Source: Flintibacter muris (lineage in GTDB: Bacteria; Bacillota; Clostridia; Oscillospirales; Oscillospiraceae). From it: 64,000 bases of DNA. The notes beneath the pieces were generated by a model. The model did not search any database. It was not told the origin of the DNA and saw only the letters and a program-made list of their open reading frames with translations. This document shows, in pieces, positions 1-8,507 of the stretch. The stretch spans positions 62,001 to 126,000 of the forward strand of contig NZ_CALPCP010000005.1 in the NCBI RefSeq assembly GCF_943192995.1, in the 5' to 3' direction. The position numbers were made by a program, and so were the translations under genes. Every line of letters begins with the position of its first letter. The stretch's first letter is position 1.

Positions 1-8
1 CGGCCCAA

Positions 9-230
9 ATGAAGGGGAAAAACTGTTACAAGCTCTTTGGCCTGAATGAGTCCGGCGCGGTGGCAGTGGAGTATTATGTGGACCTGGAGACCAGCAATAT
101 TTACTGCGTGCCGGGCAATTTCTGGGAGACGGGAAACAGCGAGGAACAGATCAATTTCTACCGGCTGCTCCATTGGGGGGACAATTTAGGGGTGGTCAAC
201 CTGTTTTATCCCTGGCTGCAGGTCAACTGA
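9..230 (+). CDS. Hypothetical protein, possibly 5'-truncated
   Basis: A 73-codon frame ending in TGA. The frame stays open to the window edge, so the ATG at 9 may be internal and the true start may lie outside. No ribosome binding site can be judged because only eight bases precede it. The product is rich in aromatic residues, contains two Cys, and has no motif I recognise. It lies 119 bases before the XRE regulator on the same strand with no obvious terminator between them. Function unknown; it could also be a chance frame, though its composition looks protein-like. Confidence 0.45.
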   Translation: MKGKNCYKLFGLNESGAVAVEYYVDLETSNIYCVPGNFWETGNSEEQINFYRLLHWGDNLGVVNLFYPWLQVN

Positions 231-290
231 ACCGGGTTCTGCCAGGCATTATGGTAACCATTCTGCTGTTTCAAGAATTTTCAGCAAACT

Positions 291-306
291 TCATGAAAAT
301 TCATGA
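291..306. promoter_or_regulatory. Possible operator: paired TCATGA repeats
   Basis: Two copies of the palindromic hexamer TCATGA lie ten bases apart, about 45-60 bases upstream of the XRE regulator start. Paired short repeats of this kind are typical autoregulatory operators of small XRE repressors. No clear promoter hexamers were found around it, so the assignment is inference. Confidence 0.3.
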
Positions 307-349
307 TTTTGTAACACATCACCGTCATAATGAGGCAGAGGTGATTTTT

Positions 350-673
350 GTGACGTTCAGCGATAGACTCCGGCAGCTGCGGCAGGAGAAAAAAATGACC
401 CAGTCGGTTTTGGGTCGTGCGATTGATATATCTCCCAGAATGATCAGCTTTTATGAGAGCGGAAACCATTTTCCAAGAGATGAGATTATCCTCAAGCGGA
501 TTGCCGGCCTGTTTCAGGTGAGCTTGGACTACCTGATGGGCTATTCTGACCTGCGGGAAGAGGATTCGCTGAAAAAGCTGTGCGGTACTTACCGGAGCCT
601 GTCTGCGGCGGACCGCAAAACTGTGATGGATTTTATGGAGTTTCTGGCTGAGAAAAATCCCCCCAGCGCCTGA
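350..673 (+). CDS. XRE-family helix-turn-helix transcriptional regulator
   Basis: A 107-residue DNA-binding protein. Residues about 1-65 form a Cro/C1-type HTH (RLRQLRQEKKMTQ, then SPRMISFYESG and a conserved hydrophobic LDYLMG end). The C-terminal 40 residues are probably for dimerisation. I chose the GTG at 350 because a GAGG-type Shine-Dalgarno lies just before it and translation from there begins exactly at the HTH. An ATG far upstream at 173 would add an unrelated N-terminus. It is followed by a shared bidirectional terminator. Probably a local repressor, perhaps of itself; its target is not evident. Confidence 0.85.
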   Translation: MTFSDRLRQLRQEKKMTQSVLGRAIDISPRMISFYESGNHFPRDEIILKRIAGLFQVSLDYLMGYSDLREEDSLKKLCGTYRSLSAADRKTVMDFMEFLAEKNPPSA

Positions 674-693
674 AACAGTGTGATAACAAGACA

Positions 694-720
694 AACCCAC
701 CGGTTGTCCGGTGGGTTTTT
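694..720. terminator. Bidirectional intrinsic terminator
   Basis: A 10-bp stem (AACCCACCGG paired with CCGGTGGGTT) with a TTGT loop is followed by a T run on the plus strand, with A residues on the other side. It separates the convergent XRE gene (ends 673) and metallophosphoesterase gene (ends 719). Confidence 0.85.
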
Positions 721-1312
721 AATATTCAAACGTATAACTTTCGTAGGCGTTGATAACTTTGGTGGTTTTATAGCAGTCCAGCCGGGGGATATCCTGGCCG
801 TAGCTCATGTGGACATGGCCATGGATGAAGTAGCGGGGCTTGTATCTGTCCATCAGGCCGTTGAAGGCATCAAAGCCGGTGTGGCACAGGTCCTCGCCGT
901 CGTTGAGGCCCAGCGCGGGAGCGTGGGTCAGCAGGATATCCACCCCGCCCTGGCGGTACAGGTCCAGCTTGCGGCGCAGTACCCGCCGGTCCATCTGGCG
1001 CTGGGTGTACTGGTGCTCTCCCTCCGGCTTGTAGCGGATGGAGCCCCCAAGCCCCAGGATACGCACGCCCTGGTAGGTGTACAGCTTGTCCTCAATACAG
1101 ATGCAGCCCTCAGGCGGCGTCTGGGCATACCGGTCGTCATGGTTGCCGTGGACATAGAGTACCGGACAGTGGGCAAAGGTGACAATAAAAGACAGATACT
1201 GGGGCTTTAAATCGCCGCAGGAGAGGATCAGGTCGATCCCCTCCAGGCGGCGACGGTCCAGATAGTCCCACAGCCAGGGACACTCCTGGTCGGACAACGC
1301 CAAAATCTTCAT
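719..1312 (-). CDS. Calcineurin-like metallophosphoesterase
   Basis: A 197-residue cytoplasmic phosphoesterase of the YfcE/MPP superfamily. The metal-binding blocks are visible in order: SCGDL near residue 32, GNHDD near 56, THAPALG near 130 and the terminal GHVH near 165. The expected first D-x-H is replaced by LSDQE at residues 6-10, so the first metal site may be altered. The ATG overlaps the stop of the upstream gene by four bases (ATGA), showing translational coupling to the ParB-like protein. The substrate cannot be told from sequence; 2',3'-cyclic nucleotides or phosphodiesters are typical for the family. Confidence 0.85.
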   Translation of the reverse strand: MKILALSDQECPWLWDYLDRRRLEGIDLILSCGDLKPQYLSFIVTFAHCPVLYVHGNHDDRYAQTPPEGCICIEDKLYTYQGVRILGLGGSIRYKPEGEHQYTQRQMDRRVLRRKLDLYRQGGVDILLTHAPALGLNDGEDLCHTGFDAFNGLMDRYKPRYFIHGHVHMSYGQDIPRLDCYKTTKVINAYESYTFEY

Positions 1313-2136
1313 CGATTCAGCAATCCTTTCAGCGGGTTGAGCCCCTGGCTCTTTTTTACGGAGAATGCCTTGTGGAGCTGGAGGAAGCCGTCCTTCAGCT
1401 CGGACTGGGTGAAGGACTTTACCTGGTCGTAGCCGAAAAATTCCAGATAGAGTAGCATAGCGTCGGCCACGGTGAGGCGGGTGGACAGCTCCTTGGACTC
1501 CTTATCGCCATACAGGGCGGAAAAGCGGGAGTAGAAGCTGTAGAACTTCCGGCGCTCGTCGTCGGTCCAGACCTCGTCCGGGGCCTTGCCTGCCGCCTCC
1601 TGAAGGCGGGCAAACCGGCCTGTGCCGCTGAACCACAGGTAGTTGATTTTGGACAACTGATAGAAGTCCACAAATTCATAGTAGATGTTGCTGGCCCTGG
1701 AGCCGTCCTTGGCCGGGAGGATACGGGTGACCTCGGCGGGGACGCTTACAGCGCCGAACCAGCGCAGCACGCTCACCCGCTTGTGGCCCTCTACCACGTA
1801 GAAGGTGTGCATGTACTCATAGACCTTGATGGGGTCGGTGATGCCGGAATCCATATGGGCCTTGCACAGGGAGGTCCACTTGTGGCAGAATTCGGAATCC
1901 TCCTCCATCAGGGGCAGGAAGGAGTGGGAAAAGGCCTTGCTGCGCCCGGCGGATCGGGTGCCTACAATCAGCTCAATGGGGATCTCAGCCAGACCCAGGT
2001 CCACCTCGCCGCAGGTGGTTTCTACGGCCAGAATCTCATCCAAAACGGGCAGATAGGGAGAGCCGCCCCGGGCCTGGGAGCGCTTGGCCTCCTTCTGGCC
2101 CATTTGCCGGGCCTTGCGATATTCCTCTAAATACAT
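1309..2136 (-). CDS. Stand-alone ParB-like/BMP-protein N-terminal domain protein
   Basis: 275 residues starting at an ATG with an excellent AGGAGG site; longer starts upstream have none. It resembles the N-terminal half of large clostridial proteins annotated as BMP-family ABC transporter substrate-binding proteins: the MYLEEYRKARQMGQKEA opening, the SPYLPVLDEIL block and the ParB/sulfiredoxin-like VVEGHKRVSVLRWFGA near residues 113-129. Here the periplasmic-binding half is absent and no signal peptide or membrane segment is seen, so it should act in the cytoplasm. It is coupled to a metallophosphoesterase. This identification rests on recalled similarity; the biochemical role is unknown. Confidence 0.6.
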   Translation of the reverse strand: MYLEEYRKARQMGQKEAKRSQARGGSPYLPVLDEILAVETTCGEVDLGLAEIPIELIVGTRSAGRSKAFSHSFLPLMEEDSEFCHKWTSLCKAHMDSGITDPIKVYEYMHTFYVVEGHKRVSVLRWFGAVSVPAEVTRILPAKDGSRASNIYYEFVDFYQLSKINYLWFSGTGRFARLQEAAGKAPDEVWTDDERRKFYSFYSRFSALYGDKESKELSTRLTVADAMLLYLEFFGYDQVKSFTQSELKDGFLQLHKAFSVKKSQGLNPLKGLLNR

Positions 2137-2176
2137 GGGAAATACCTCCTGAAATGGAAGACTTTCAGTTTGAGTG

Positions 2177-2206
2177 AGTATATCACAGCAAGCCGTACCG
2201 CCGCAA
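2177..2206 (-). promoter_or_regulatory. Putative sigma-A promoter for the ParB-like/phosphoesterase operon
   Basis: On the minus strand, TTGCGG (2201-2206) and TATACT (2177-2182) are separated by 18 bp, about 40 bases upstream of the ATG at 2136. Confidence 0.5.
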
Positions 2207-2309
2207 GGGGAAATACCAACAAACCTTAGGCGGAGGAAGGCCCATTCTTCCACAGTTGAGTAGATAAAAATATAATAGTTCAGTTATGTTAAAGAGATAA
2301 AAACAGCAT

Positions 2310-2338
2310 TTTACATTATGATCTCTTCCTATTATACT
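2310..2338 (+). promoter_or_regulatory. Putative sigma-A promoter for the MATE gene
   Basis: TTTACA (2310-2315), a 17-bp spacer and TATACT (2333-2338) precede the MATE start codon by about 75 bases. Confidence 0.55.
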
Positions 2339-2413
2339 GGTGGTGCAGTCAACACACCTGAAAAAGTGCATCTGAAGTACTTTGACTATAACCTTTTGAG
2401 GGGAGGAGCTTCT

Positions 2414-3745
2414 ATGGCCGGCATGAAACACCTGACCGGCGGGCCCATTGGCCGTCAGCTGATTGCGTTGTCCGCGCCCCTTCTGATGGGCAACATACTC
2501 CAGCAGCTCTATAATACGATAGACGCGGTGATTGTAGGCCGGTTTGTGGGGGACAGCGCCTTTGGAGCGGTGGGGGTAGCCGGTTCGGTTATGAACCTGT
2601 TTCTCTTTCTAATCAGCGGCGGCTGCGACGGGGTGGGTACGCTGCTGTCCCAGTTCTATGGGGCGGAGGACGGGAAGACCTTCCGGCGGGATTTCTACCT
2701 GTCAGGCGTCTTTGGCGCGGGCGCGTCGCTGGTGCTCACCGCGCTGGGACTGGCGGTTCTGCCGGTTCTGCTGACAGTGCTCCAGACACCGGAGCAGGTG
2801 GCCGTCTATGCCGCCGGTTATCTGCGGATTATCTTTCTGGGCTTTCCCGCCGCCTTTGCCTACCACCTGTCCTCCGGTGTGCTGCGGGCGGTGGGCAATA
2901 CCCGGGCGGCCCTCTTTTTCCTGGCGCTGTCTATGGGGGTCAACTTGGCTTTGGATCTAGCCTTTGTGGCCGGGCTGGCCATGGGGGTGGCCGGGGCGGC
3001 GCTGGCCACGGTTCTGGCCCAGGCCCTGGCCGCCGGGCTGTGCGCTGCCTATCTGCGCCTGCGCTTCCCTGAGCTGATGTTCCACACAGAGGACATGGTG
3101 ATGGACATCCCGCTGCTCAGGCGCACCGTCCATTTCAGCTTTGTGACCGCCCTCCACATGTGTAACCTGTACATTGGCAAACTGCTGGTCCAGGGGACGG
3201 TAAATTCCCTGGGTGAGGACGCCATCATTGCCTTTACCGCCGCCACCCGGGTGGAGGGCTTTGCCAACTCATTTGGGGACAGCGGCGCGGCGGCGGTGGC
3301 CGTCTTTACAGGCCAGAACACCGGGGCGGGGAACAACAGCCGGGTCCGGGACGGCTTCCGCCAGGGGCAGAAGCTGCTGTTTGCCTTTGGTCTGTGCATG
3401 TCTCTGGTGATGATACTGGGGGCGGAGCCCTTTCTCAGACTGGTGCTCCCCAAGGGCAATGAGTCCGGACTGAGGCCCGCTATGGCCTATCTTAGACTGG
3501 TGGCCTGCTTCTACCTGTTCAACTTCCTGGGCAGCGGTCAGGCCGGCTATTTCCGCGGAAGGGGGCGGGTGAACATCCCTGTTATCGGCGCCACGGGGCA
3601 CATCTCCCTGCGGGTGGTGCTGTCCTTCCTCCTGGCCCCCGTGATGGGCCTGCCCGCCGTGGCGCTGGCCACCGGCCTGGGCTGGGTTGGGGTGGTCACC
3701 TTCTGGAGTATTTTGGCCGGCAGGGAGATAAACCGGCTTACCTGA
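2414..3745 (+). CDS. MATE-family multidrug/Na+ antiporter
   Basis: 443 residues, the usual MATE length, with about twelve hydrophobic helices in two six-helix halves. The start at 2414 follows GGGAGGAG and gives MKHLTGGPIGRQLIALSAPLLMG, the typical first helix of this group; an in-frame ATG at 2318 has no binding site. Family members export cationic drugs or metabolites in exchange for Na+ or H+ across the cytoplasmic membrane. It has its own promoter and an intrinsic terminator, so it is probably monocistronic. The substrate is not predictable. Confidence 0.92.
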   Translation: MAGMKHLTGGPIGRQLIALSAPLLMGNILQQLYNTIDAVIVGRFVGDSAFGAVGVAGSVMNLFLFLISGGCDGVGTLLSQFYGAEDGKTFRRDFYLSGVFGAGASLVLTALGLAVLPVLLTVLQTPEQVAVYAAGYLRIIFLGFPAAFAYHLSSGVLRAVGNTRAALFFLALSMGVNLALDLAFVAGLAMGVAGAALATVLAQALAAGLCAAYLRLRFPELMFHTEDMVMDIPLLRRTVHFSFVTALHMCNLYIGKLLVQGTVNSLGEDAIIAFTAATRVEGFANSFGDSGAAAVAVFTGQNTGAGNNSRVRDGFRQGQKLLFAFGLCMSLVMILGAEPFLRLVLPKGNESGLRPAMAYLRLVACFYLFNFLGSGQAGYFRGRGRVNIPVIGATGHISLRVVLSFLLAPVMGLPAVALATGLGWVGVVTFWSILAGREINRLT

Positions 3746-3759
3746 TTGAAAAATTTATA

Positions 3760-3795
3760 AAATACCGCAAAATCTTTGGATTTTGCGGTATTTTT
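3760..3795 (+). terminator. Intrinsic terminator after the MATE gene
   Basis: A 13-bp stem (AAATACCGCAAAA with its complement, loop TCTTTGGA) runs directly into a T-rich stretch. Confidence 0.85.
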
Positions 3796-3808
3796 ATTGA
3801 AGTTAGCA

Positions 3809-3836
3809 TTGCTTTTTCTTGGAACTATGATATAAT
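3809..3836 (+). promoter_or_regulatory. Putative sigma-A promoter for recQ
   Basis: TTGCTT (3809-3814), a 16-bp spacer and a consensus TATAAT (3831-3836) lie about 45 bases upstream of the recQ start. Confidence 0.6.
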
Positions 3837-3878
3837 AGCCGCACAGATGGCATATTATACCATTCCAGCGGTGATAAC

Positions 3879-5708
3879 ATGGATAAATATGAGGTGTTGA
3901 AACACTTTTTTGGACATAGCGCCTTCCGCCGGGGGCAGGAGGGATTGATCGACGCCATTCTGGCGGGCCGGGATGTGCTGGGCGTTATGCCCACCGGCGG
4001 AGGCAAGTCCCTGTGCTACCAGGTCCCGGCCCTGCTGCTGCCTGGGGTGACGCTGGTGATCTCCCCGCTGATCTCTCTGATGAAGGACCAGGTGGCCGCC
4101 CTGAAAGAGGCGGGAGTGTCCGCTGCGTATATCAACAGCTCGCTGACCCTGGAGCAGCTGCGCACCGTGTACAGCCGTACCCGGAAGGGGGCTTACAAGC
4201 TGCTCTATGTGGCCCCGGAGCGGCTGGAGGGCGAGGGCTTTGCCGAGCTGGTCCGGGAGCTGGAGATCGCTCTGCTGGCCGTAGACGAGGCCCACTGTAT
4301 CTCCCAGTGGGGCCAGGATTTTCGGCCCAGCTATTTGAAAATTTCCACCTTTCTGGATGCCCTGCCCGTCCGCCCTGTGGTGGCCGCCTTTACCGCCACC
4401 GCTACAGCAACGGTTCAGGAGGATATTGTCCAGCTGCTGGCCCTGCAAGACCCGGTACGGGAGGTCACCGGCTTTGACCGGCCCAACCTCTTTTTCGACG
4501 TGCGCCACCCCAAAAGCAGGATGGCGGCTCTGACAAAGCTGGTGGAGGAGCGCTCCGGCCGCAGCGGCATTATATACTGCTCCACCCGGGGCGGAGTGGA
4601 GAAGGTGTGCAAGGCCCTGGAGGACCGGGGCATCCCCGCCACCCGCTACCACGCCGGCCTGGAGCCGGAGGAGCGCCAGCAAAACCAGGACGACTTTCAG
4701 TTTGACCGCAAGACAGTGATGGTGGCCACCAACGCCTTTGGCATGGGTATTGACAAGTCAAACGTGAGCTTTGTCATCCACTGCAACATGCCCAAAAGCC
4801 TGGAGGCCTACTATCAGGAGGCAGGCCGGGCCGGGCGGGACGGAGAGCCGGCAGACTGCATCCTGCTCTACTCGGCGGGGGACATCACCACCGCCAAGTT
4901 TCTCATTGAAAACGGCGGAAATGAGGAGCTGTCCCCGGAGGAGCGGGAGGCGGTGCGCAAACACGACTATGAGCGGCTCAACGCTATGGTGGACTACTGC
5001 AAGACAGCCGGCTGCCTGCGGGGCCACATTCTGAGCTACTTCGGCCAGCGGCAGGACGGCCCCTGCGGCCACTGCGGCAACTGTCAGGGGGATTTTGTGG
5101 AGGAGGATGTCACCGTCCCCGCCCAGATGATCCTGTCCTGTGTGGTCCGGGTGCGGGAGCGGCTGGGCTACTATGTGGGCAAGACGCTCATTACCCAGGT
5201 CCTGCGGGGAAGCAGGGACCAGCGGGTGCTGGAGCTGGGGCTGGACAAGCTGTCCACCTACGGTCTGATGGCCCGGCTGTCCGCCGGGCGGGTGCGGGAG
5301 CTGATGGAATTTTTGGAGCTGGAGGGCTGCTTGCGGGTCAACCCGCTCCACTCCACTCTGGAGCCCGCCGGGCAGGCGAGGCAGGTTCTTTTTGAGGGCC
5401 AGACACTGTCTATGCCTGTGCGCAAGGACCGGGTGCAAGAGAAAAAGCCCGGCAAAGACCGGCCTGCGCCCTCGGCATCTGAGTCGGGACGGCTGCTGGA
5501 CGCACTCCAGGGGCTGCGCTCCCGGCTGGCCCAGGCGGAGGGGGTCCCCGCCTATATAGTCTTCTCCAACGCTGCCCTGGCTGATATGGCCCTCCGGGCC
5601 CCCCGAACCATGGAGGAGTTTCTGGAGGTATCCGGGGTGGGCAGGGTGAAAGCCGCCAAATATGGCGAGGCATTTTTACGTGTCATCAAGGAATGCAGCG
5701 AGAACTGA
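3879..5708 (+). CDS. recQ: ATP-dependent DNA helicase RecQ
   Basis: 609 residues with the full RecQ layout: Walker A TGGGKS (39-44), DEAH box at 136-139 followed by CISQWGQDFRP, a helicase C domain with the QEAGRAGRDG motif, the RecQ zinc-binding Cys cluster (CLRGH...CGHCGNC, roughly 375-410), an RQC winged helix and a C-terminal HRDC domain (about 525-600). RecQ unwinds DNA 3'-5' in recombination and fork repair. It has its own promoter. The next gene, an AraC regulator, begins 16 bases downstream and may be co-transcribed. Confidence 0.96.
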   Translation: MDKYEVLKHFFGHSAFRRGQEGLIDAILAGRDVLGVMPTGGGKSLCYQVPALLLPGVTLVISPLISLMKDQVAALKEAGVSAAYINSSLTLEQLRTVYSRTRKGAYKLLYVAPERLEGEGFAELVRELEIALLAVDEAHCISQWGQDFRPSYLKISTFLDALPVRPVVAAFTATATATVQEDIVQLLALQDPVREVTGFDRPNLFFDVRHPKSRMAALTKLVEERSGRSGIIYCSTRGGVEKVCKALEDRGIPATRYHAGLEPEERQQNQDDFQFDRKTVMVATNAFGMGIDKSNVSFVIHCNMPKSLEAYYQEAGRAGRDGEPADCILLYSAGDITTAKFLIENGGNEELSPEEREAVRKHDYERLNAMVDYCKTAGCLRGHILSYFGQRQDGPCGHCGNCQGDFVEEDVTVPAQMILSCVVRVRERLGYYVGKTLITQVLRGSRDQRVLELGLDKLSTYGLMARLSAGRVRELMEFLELEGCLRVNPLHSTLEPAGQARQVLFEGQTLSMPVRKDRVQEKKPGKDRPAPSASESGRLLDALQGLRSRLAQAEGVPAYIVFSNAALADMALRAPRTMEEFLEVSGVGRVKAAKYGEAFLRVIKECSEN

Positions 5709-5724
5709 AAGGACGTGTTCCCCT

Positions 5725-6585
5725 GTGGACGATTTTTCCTTTTCCATTTTTCCCAACGAGAATTTTTTAGATCTGCGGCTGTATCAGTACGGCTGGGAAC
5801 AGTGCGCGCCGCTGCATTCCTTCGGCCCCTTTGTGCGCAACCACTACCTGTTTCACTATGTGCTCTCAGGCCGGGGACAGCTGGATGCCGCTGACGAGAA
5901 CGGGGTGAGCCACAAATATAAAATCGGGCCCGGCCAGGGCTTTCTGGTCTTCCCCGGCCAGGTGACCACCTACAGCGCCCACGAGGGCGACCCCTGGAAA
6001 TACACCTGGCTGGAGTTCGACGGCCTGCGGGTGGCGGAGTATGTGGACAGCGCCGGGCTGAGCCTGAGCCAGCCCATCTACCGTCCCCTGACCCCAGAGC
6101 AGGGCCAGGAGGTGGGGAATACCATGGTCTATATCGCCGACCACTCCGAGGCGTCCCCCCTCCACCTGGTGGGCCACCTGTGTTTGTTTCTGGATGGTCT
6201 CATCCAGAGCTCAGCCGCCCGCCGTGAGCTCCACGGCGGACAGCTGAAGGACTTCTATATCCAGGAGGCCATCACCTTTATGGAGCACAACTACTCCCGG
6301 GAGATCACCGTGGAGGAGGTGGCCGACGTCTGCAAGCTCAACCGCAGTTATTTCAGCAAGATTTTTAAAGAAAATATGGGCTGTCCGCCCCAGGAGTTCC
6401 TCATCCGCCTGCGGCTTTCCAAGGCCGCCGACCTGATGAAGGGGACAGGCAACTCCATCGGCGCGATTGCCTCCCAGTGCGGCTACCCCAACCAGCTCCA
6501 CTTCTCCCGGGCCTTCCGCAAGCGCTACGGCCTGTCCCCCCGGGAGTGGCGGGCACAGCATCAGATCAAACGAAAACGGGTATAA
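5725..6585 (+). CDS. AraC-family transcriptional regulator
   Basis: 286 residues with an N-terminal cupin-like sensing domain (PGQGFLVFPGQVTTYSAHEGDPW, about 65-95) and a C-terminal pair of HTHs (about 185-286; LNRSYFSKIFKENMG and the signature QCGYPNQLHFSRAFRKRYGLSPREWR). The start is taken as GTG 5725 with GAAAGGA upstream; a longer frame would overlap recQ and add an unrelated segment. Such regulators usually activate sugar-use genes in response to a sugar bound by the cupin. No sugar operon is adjacent, so its target is unknown. Confidence 0.88.
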   Translation: MDDFSFSIFPNENFLDLRLYQYGWEQCAPLHSFGPFVRNHYLFHYVLSGRGQLDAADENGVSHKYKIGPGQGFLVFPGQVTTYSAHEGDPWKYTWLEFDGLRVAEYVDSAGLSLSQPIYRPLTPEQGQEVGNTMVYIADHSEASPLHLVGHLCLFLDGLIQSSAARRELHGGQLKDFYIQEAITFMEHNYSREITVEEVADVCKLNRSYFSKIFKENMGCPPQEFLIRLRLSKAADLMKGTGNSIGAIASQCGYPNQLHFSRAFRKRYGLSPREWRAQHQIKRKRV

Positions 6586-6660
6586 AAATGCTCCTGTCTC
6601 AAGAGCGTTGCTATAAGAAAACATAAGCAACCCCAGTAAAATCGGTGTTTTTTAAGAGCA

Positions 6661-6702
6661 GCAGAAAACGGGCGATGTCAGCAAGACATCGCCCGTTTCT
6701 GC
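6661..6702. repeat. Long inverted repeat (hairpin)
   Basis: An 18-bp stem with one bulged A (arms 6661-6679 and 6685-6702, loop AGCAA). There is no T run after it, so it is not a simple terminator. It may stabilise the 3' end of the AraC transcript or be a REP-type unit. Confidence 0.6.
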
Positions 6703-6713
6703 GCCCCGGCGAA

Positions 6714-6749
6714 CGCCGCAAATTTTGAAAAAATCTGCGGCGTTTTTTT
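6714..6749 (+). terminator. Intrinsic terminator
   Basis: The arms CGCCGCA and TGCGGCG enclose an A/T-rich loop and are followed by seven T residues. It terminates the plus-strand recQ/AraC transcript. Confidence 0.75.
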
Positions 6750-6950
6750 CATGCTGTTAAATTTTGTCACAAAGGGTTGGGCTTTTGTAGCAAACGTCAA
6801 AATCCTGACAAACGGGTCGTCCAGGGGGCCGATCCCTACAGACGATTTGCAGGGGCACTATTTTGAAGATTGCTATAAGTGACTACCCAATCAATTACAG
6901 ATTTTCTCCTGTTCTTTATCGGACACCACTATTGGGCGGTAGCCTGCTAT

Positions 6951-8429
6951 TTATAGGATGATACAGATCAGTCCACCGGAGCCCTCGTTGATGATGCGCT
7001 GGAGGGTCTCCCGCAGCTTGGTACGGGCGTCCTCAGGCATGCGGTTAATCTTGGCGTTCAGGTCCTCGTTCACCAGCTCATGGAGGGATTTTCCAAAAAT
7101 GTTGGCCTCCCAGATGCGGCTGGAGTCCCCCTCGTACTCCTGGAGCAGGTAGTGGATCATGTCCTCGCTCTGCTTCTCGCCGCCCACAATGGGAGAGACC
7201 TCCGTCTCAATATCGGCGCGAATCATGTGTATGGAAGGGGCGCTGGCTTTCAGACGGACGCCGTACCGGCCGCCCTGCCTCATAATCTCCGGCTCCTCCA
7301 GCACCAGGGAGTCGATAGGAGGCACTACAATGCCGTAGCCGGTCTCCTCCACCTGCTGGAGGGCGTCGGCTACCTTGTCGTAGGACTTTTTTACCGCAGC
7401 CAGTTGGGTAAGCAGGGCCATCAGATCGCCGTCGTCCCCAATCTCGAACCCGGACTGCTGGGACAGCGTATTATAAAACAGAGCCCGGGGCAGCTCCAGG
7501 CAGGCGGCGGACACTCCGGTGCCCAGATCGATGTTGGCGATGCGGGCGTCGCTGACCACCTCGCAGTCCCGGAAGGAGGACACCGCGCTGTCCACATCCC
7601 GGACCCGATAGAGCTGGGCGTTCCCCTCCCGGATGGCCCCATACAGCGCCGCCTTGATGGGGTGTTCCTGGGGCAGGGCGTCCACCCAGGGGGGCAGGAA
7701 CAGATCCAGCTCCTTCACCGGGAACTCATAGAGCACATTTTTCAAGATGGCGTTGATCTCCTCCTGATCCAGCTCCAGGCAGTTAGCCGCCACACAGGTC
7801 ACGTCATACCGCTGGGCAATATCAGACCGGATGGCCCGGGCCCGCTCAGAGCCGGGGTTGGCGGAATTGAGAAGGACCACAAAGGGCTTGCCCAGCTCTT
7901 TCAGCTCAGAAATGACCCGCTCCTCCGCCTCCAGGTAATCCTCACGGGGGATGTCGGTAATCGTGCCGTCGGTGGTCACCACAATGCCAATGGTAGAGTG
8001 CTCTGAAATCACTTTTCGGGTGCCAATCTCCGCCGCCTCCGCCATGGGAATCTCGTGCTCAAACCAGGGGGTGGTGACCATCCGTTCATTTTCTCCCTCC
8101 AGCTGGCCCACTGCACCGTTTACCATGTAGCCCACGCAGTCGATCATCCGCATCTGAAAGGCCGCACCGCCGTCTACAGTAACCGCTACCGCCTCCTCGG
8201 GAACAAACTTGGGCTCCGCTGTCATAATGGTACGGCCTGAGCCGCTTTGGGGCAGTTCGTCGCGGGCCCGCTCCCTGCGGTAGACATTTTCAATGTTGGG
8301 GATGACCAGCGTCTCCATAAAACGCTTGATAAAGGTGGATTTTCCTGTCCGGACCGGCCCTACCACGCCGATGTAGATATCGCCCTCGGTACGGAGCGCA
8401 ATATCCTCATAGATTTTGCGATCTTCCAC
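6951..8429 (-). CDS. spoIVA: Stage IV sporulation protein A (coat-basement ATPase)
   Basis: 492 residues, the same length I recall for Bacillus SpoIVA. The N-terminal ATPase domain shows Walker A GPVRTGKST with Lys30, followed by the conserved SGSGRTIMTAEPKF and DCVGYMVNGA blocks. The C-terminus ends GGLICIIL. SpoIVA polymerises by ATP hydrolysis on the outer forespore membrane and anchors the spore coat. The start is a GTG with AGGAGG upstream. It is preceded by a strong sigma-E-type promoter, which fits mother-cell expression. It appears monocistronic. Confidence 0.98.
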   Translation of the reverse strand: MEDRKIYEDIALRTEGDIYIGVVGPVRTGKSTFIKRFMETLVIPNIENVYRRERARDELPQSGSGRTIMTAEPKFVPEEAVAVTVDGGAAFQMRMIDCVGYMVNGAVGQLEGENERMVTTPWFEHEIPMAEAAEIGTRKVISEHSTIGIVVTTDGTITDIPREDYLEAEERVISELKELGKPFVVLLNSANPGSERARAIRSDIAQRYDVTCVAANCLELDQEEINAILKNVLYEFPVKELDLFLPPWVDALPQEHPIKAALYGAIREGNAQLYRVRDVDSAVSSFRDCEVVSDARIANIDLGTGVSAACLELPRALFYNTLSQQSGFEIGDDGDLMALLTQLAAVKKSYDKVADALQQVEETGYGIVVPPIDSLVLEEPEIMRQGGRYGVRLKASAPSIHMIRADIETEVSPIVGGEKQSEDMIHYLLQEYEGDSSRIWEANIFGKSLHELVNEDLNAKINRMPEDARTKLRETLQRIINEGSGGLICIIL

Positions 8430-8473
8430 TGCAATTCCTCCTTCGGCTGTGTGAGCCGGTATTTGTTCCTTAC

Positions 8474-8502
8474 AGTGTATGAGACAGGCTGGGGATTATG
8501 AC
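8474..8502 (-). promoter_or_regulatory. Sigma-E-type sporulation promoter of spoIVA
   Basis: On the minus strand GTCATAAT (8495-8502), a 13-bp spacer and CATACACT (8474-8481) closely match the sigma-E consensus (ATA-containing -35, CATACAnT -10). The -10 lies about 45 bases from the GTG start. Confidence 0.8.
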
Positions 8503-8507
8503 AGAAA

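Larger units (their letters stand above)
6586..6950. other. 365-bp intergenic region with two hairpins
   Basis: No gene is evident. It lies between the AraC gene (plus) and spoIVA (minus), which converge. It holds two hairpins listed separately (6661-6702 and 6714-6749). The remaining 200 bases up to the spoIVA stop are lower in GC, contain a short fragment resembling the region's dispersed GTAGGGGC-type repeats, and show no frame with a binding site. Confidence 0.6.

Noticed and set aside
2183..2431. 82-codon minus-strand frame in the MATE promoter region
   Set aside because: It spans the MATE promoter and ribosome binding site, is low-complexity in composition, and has no binding site of its own.
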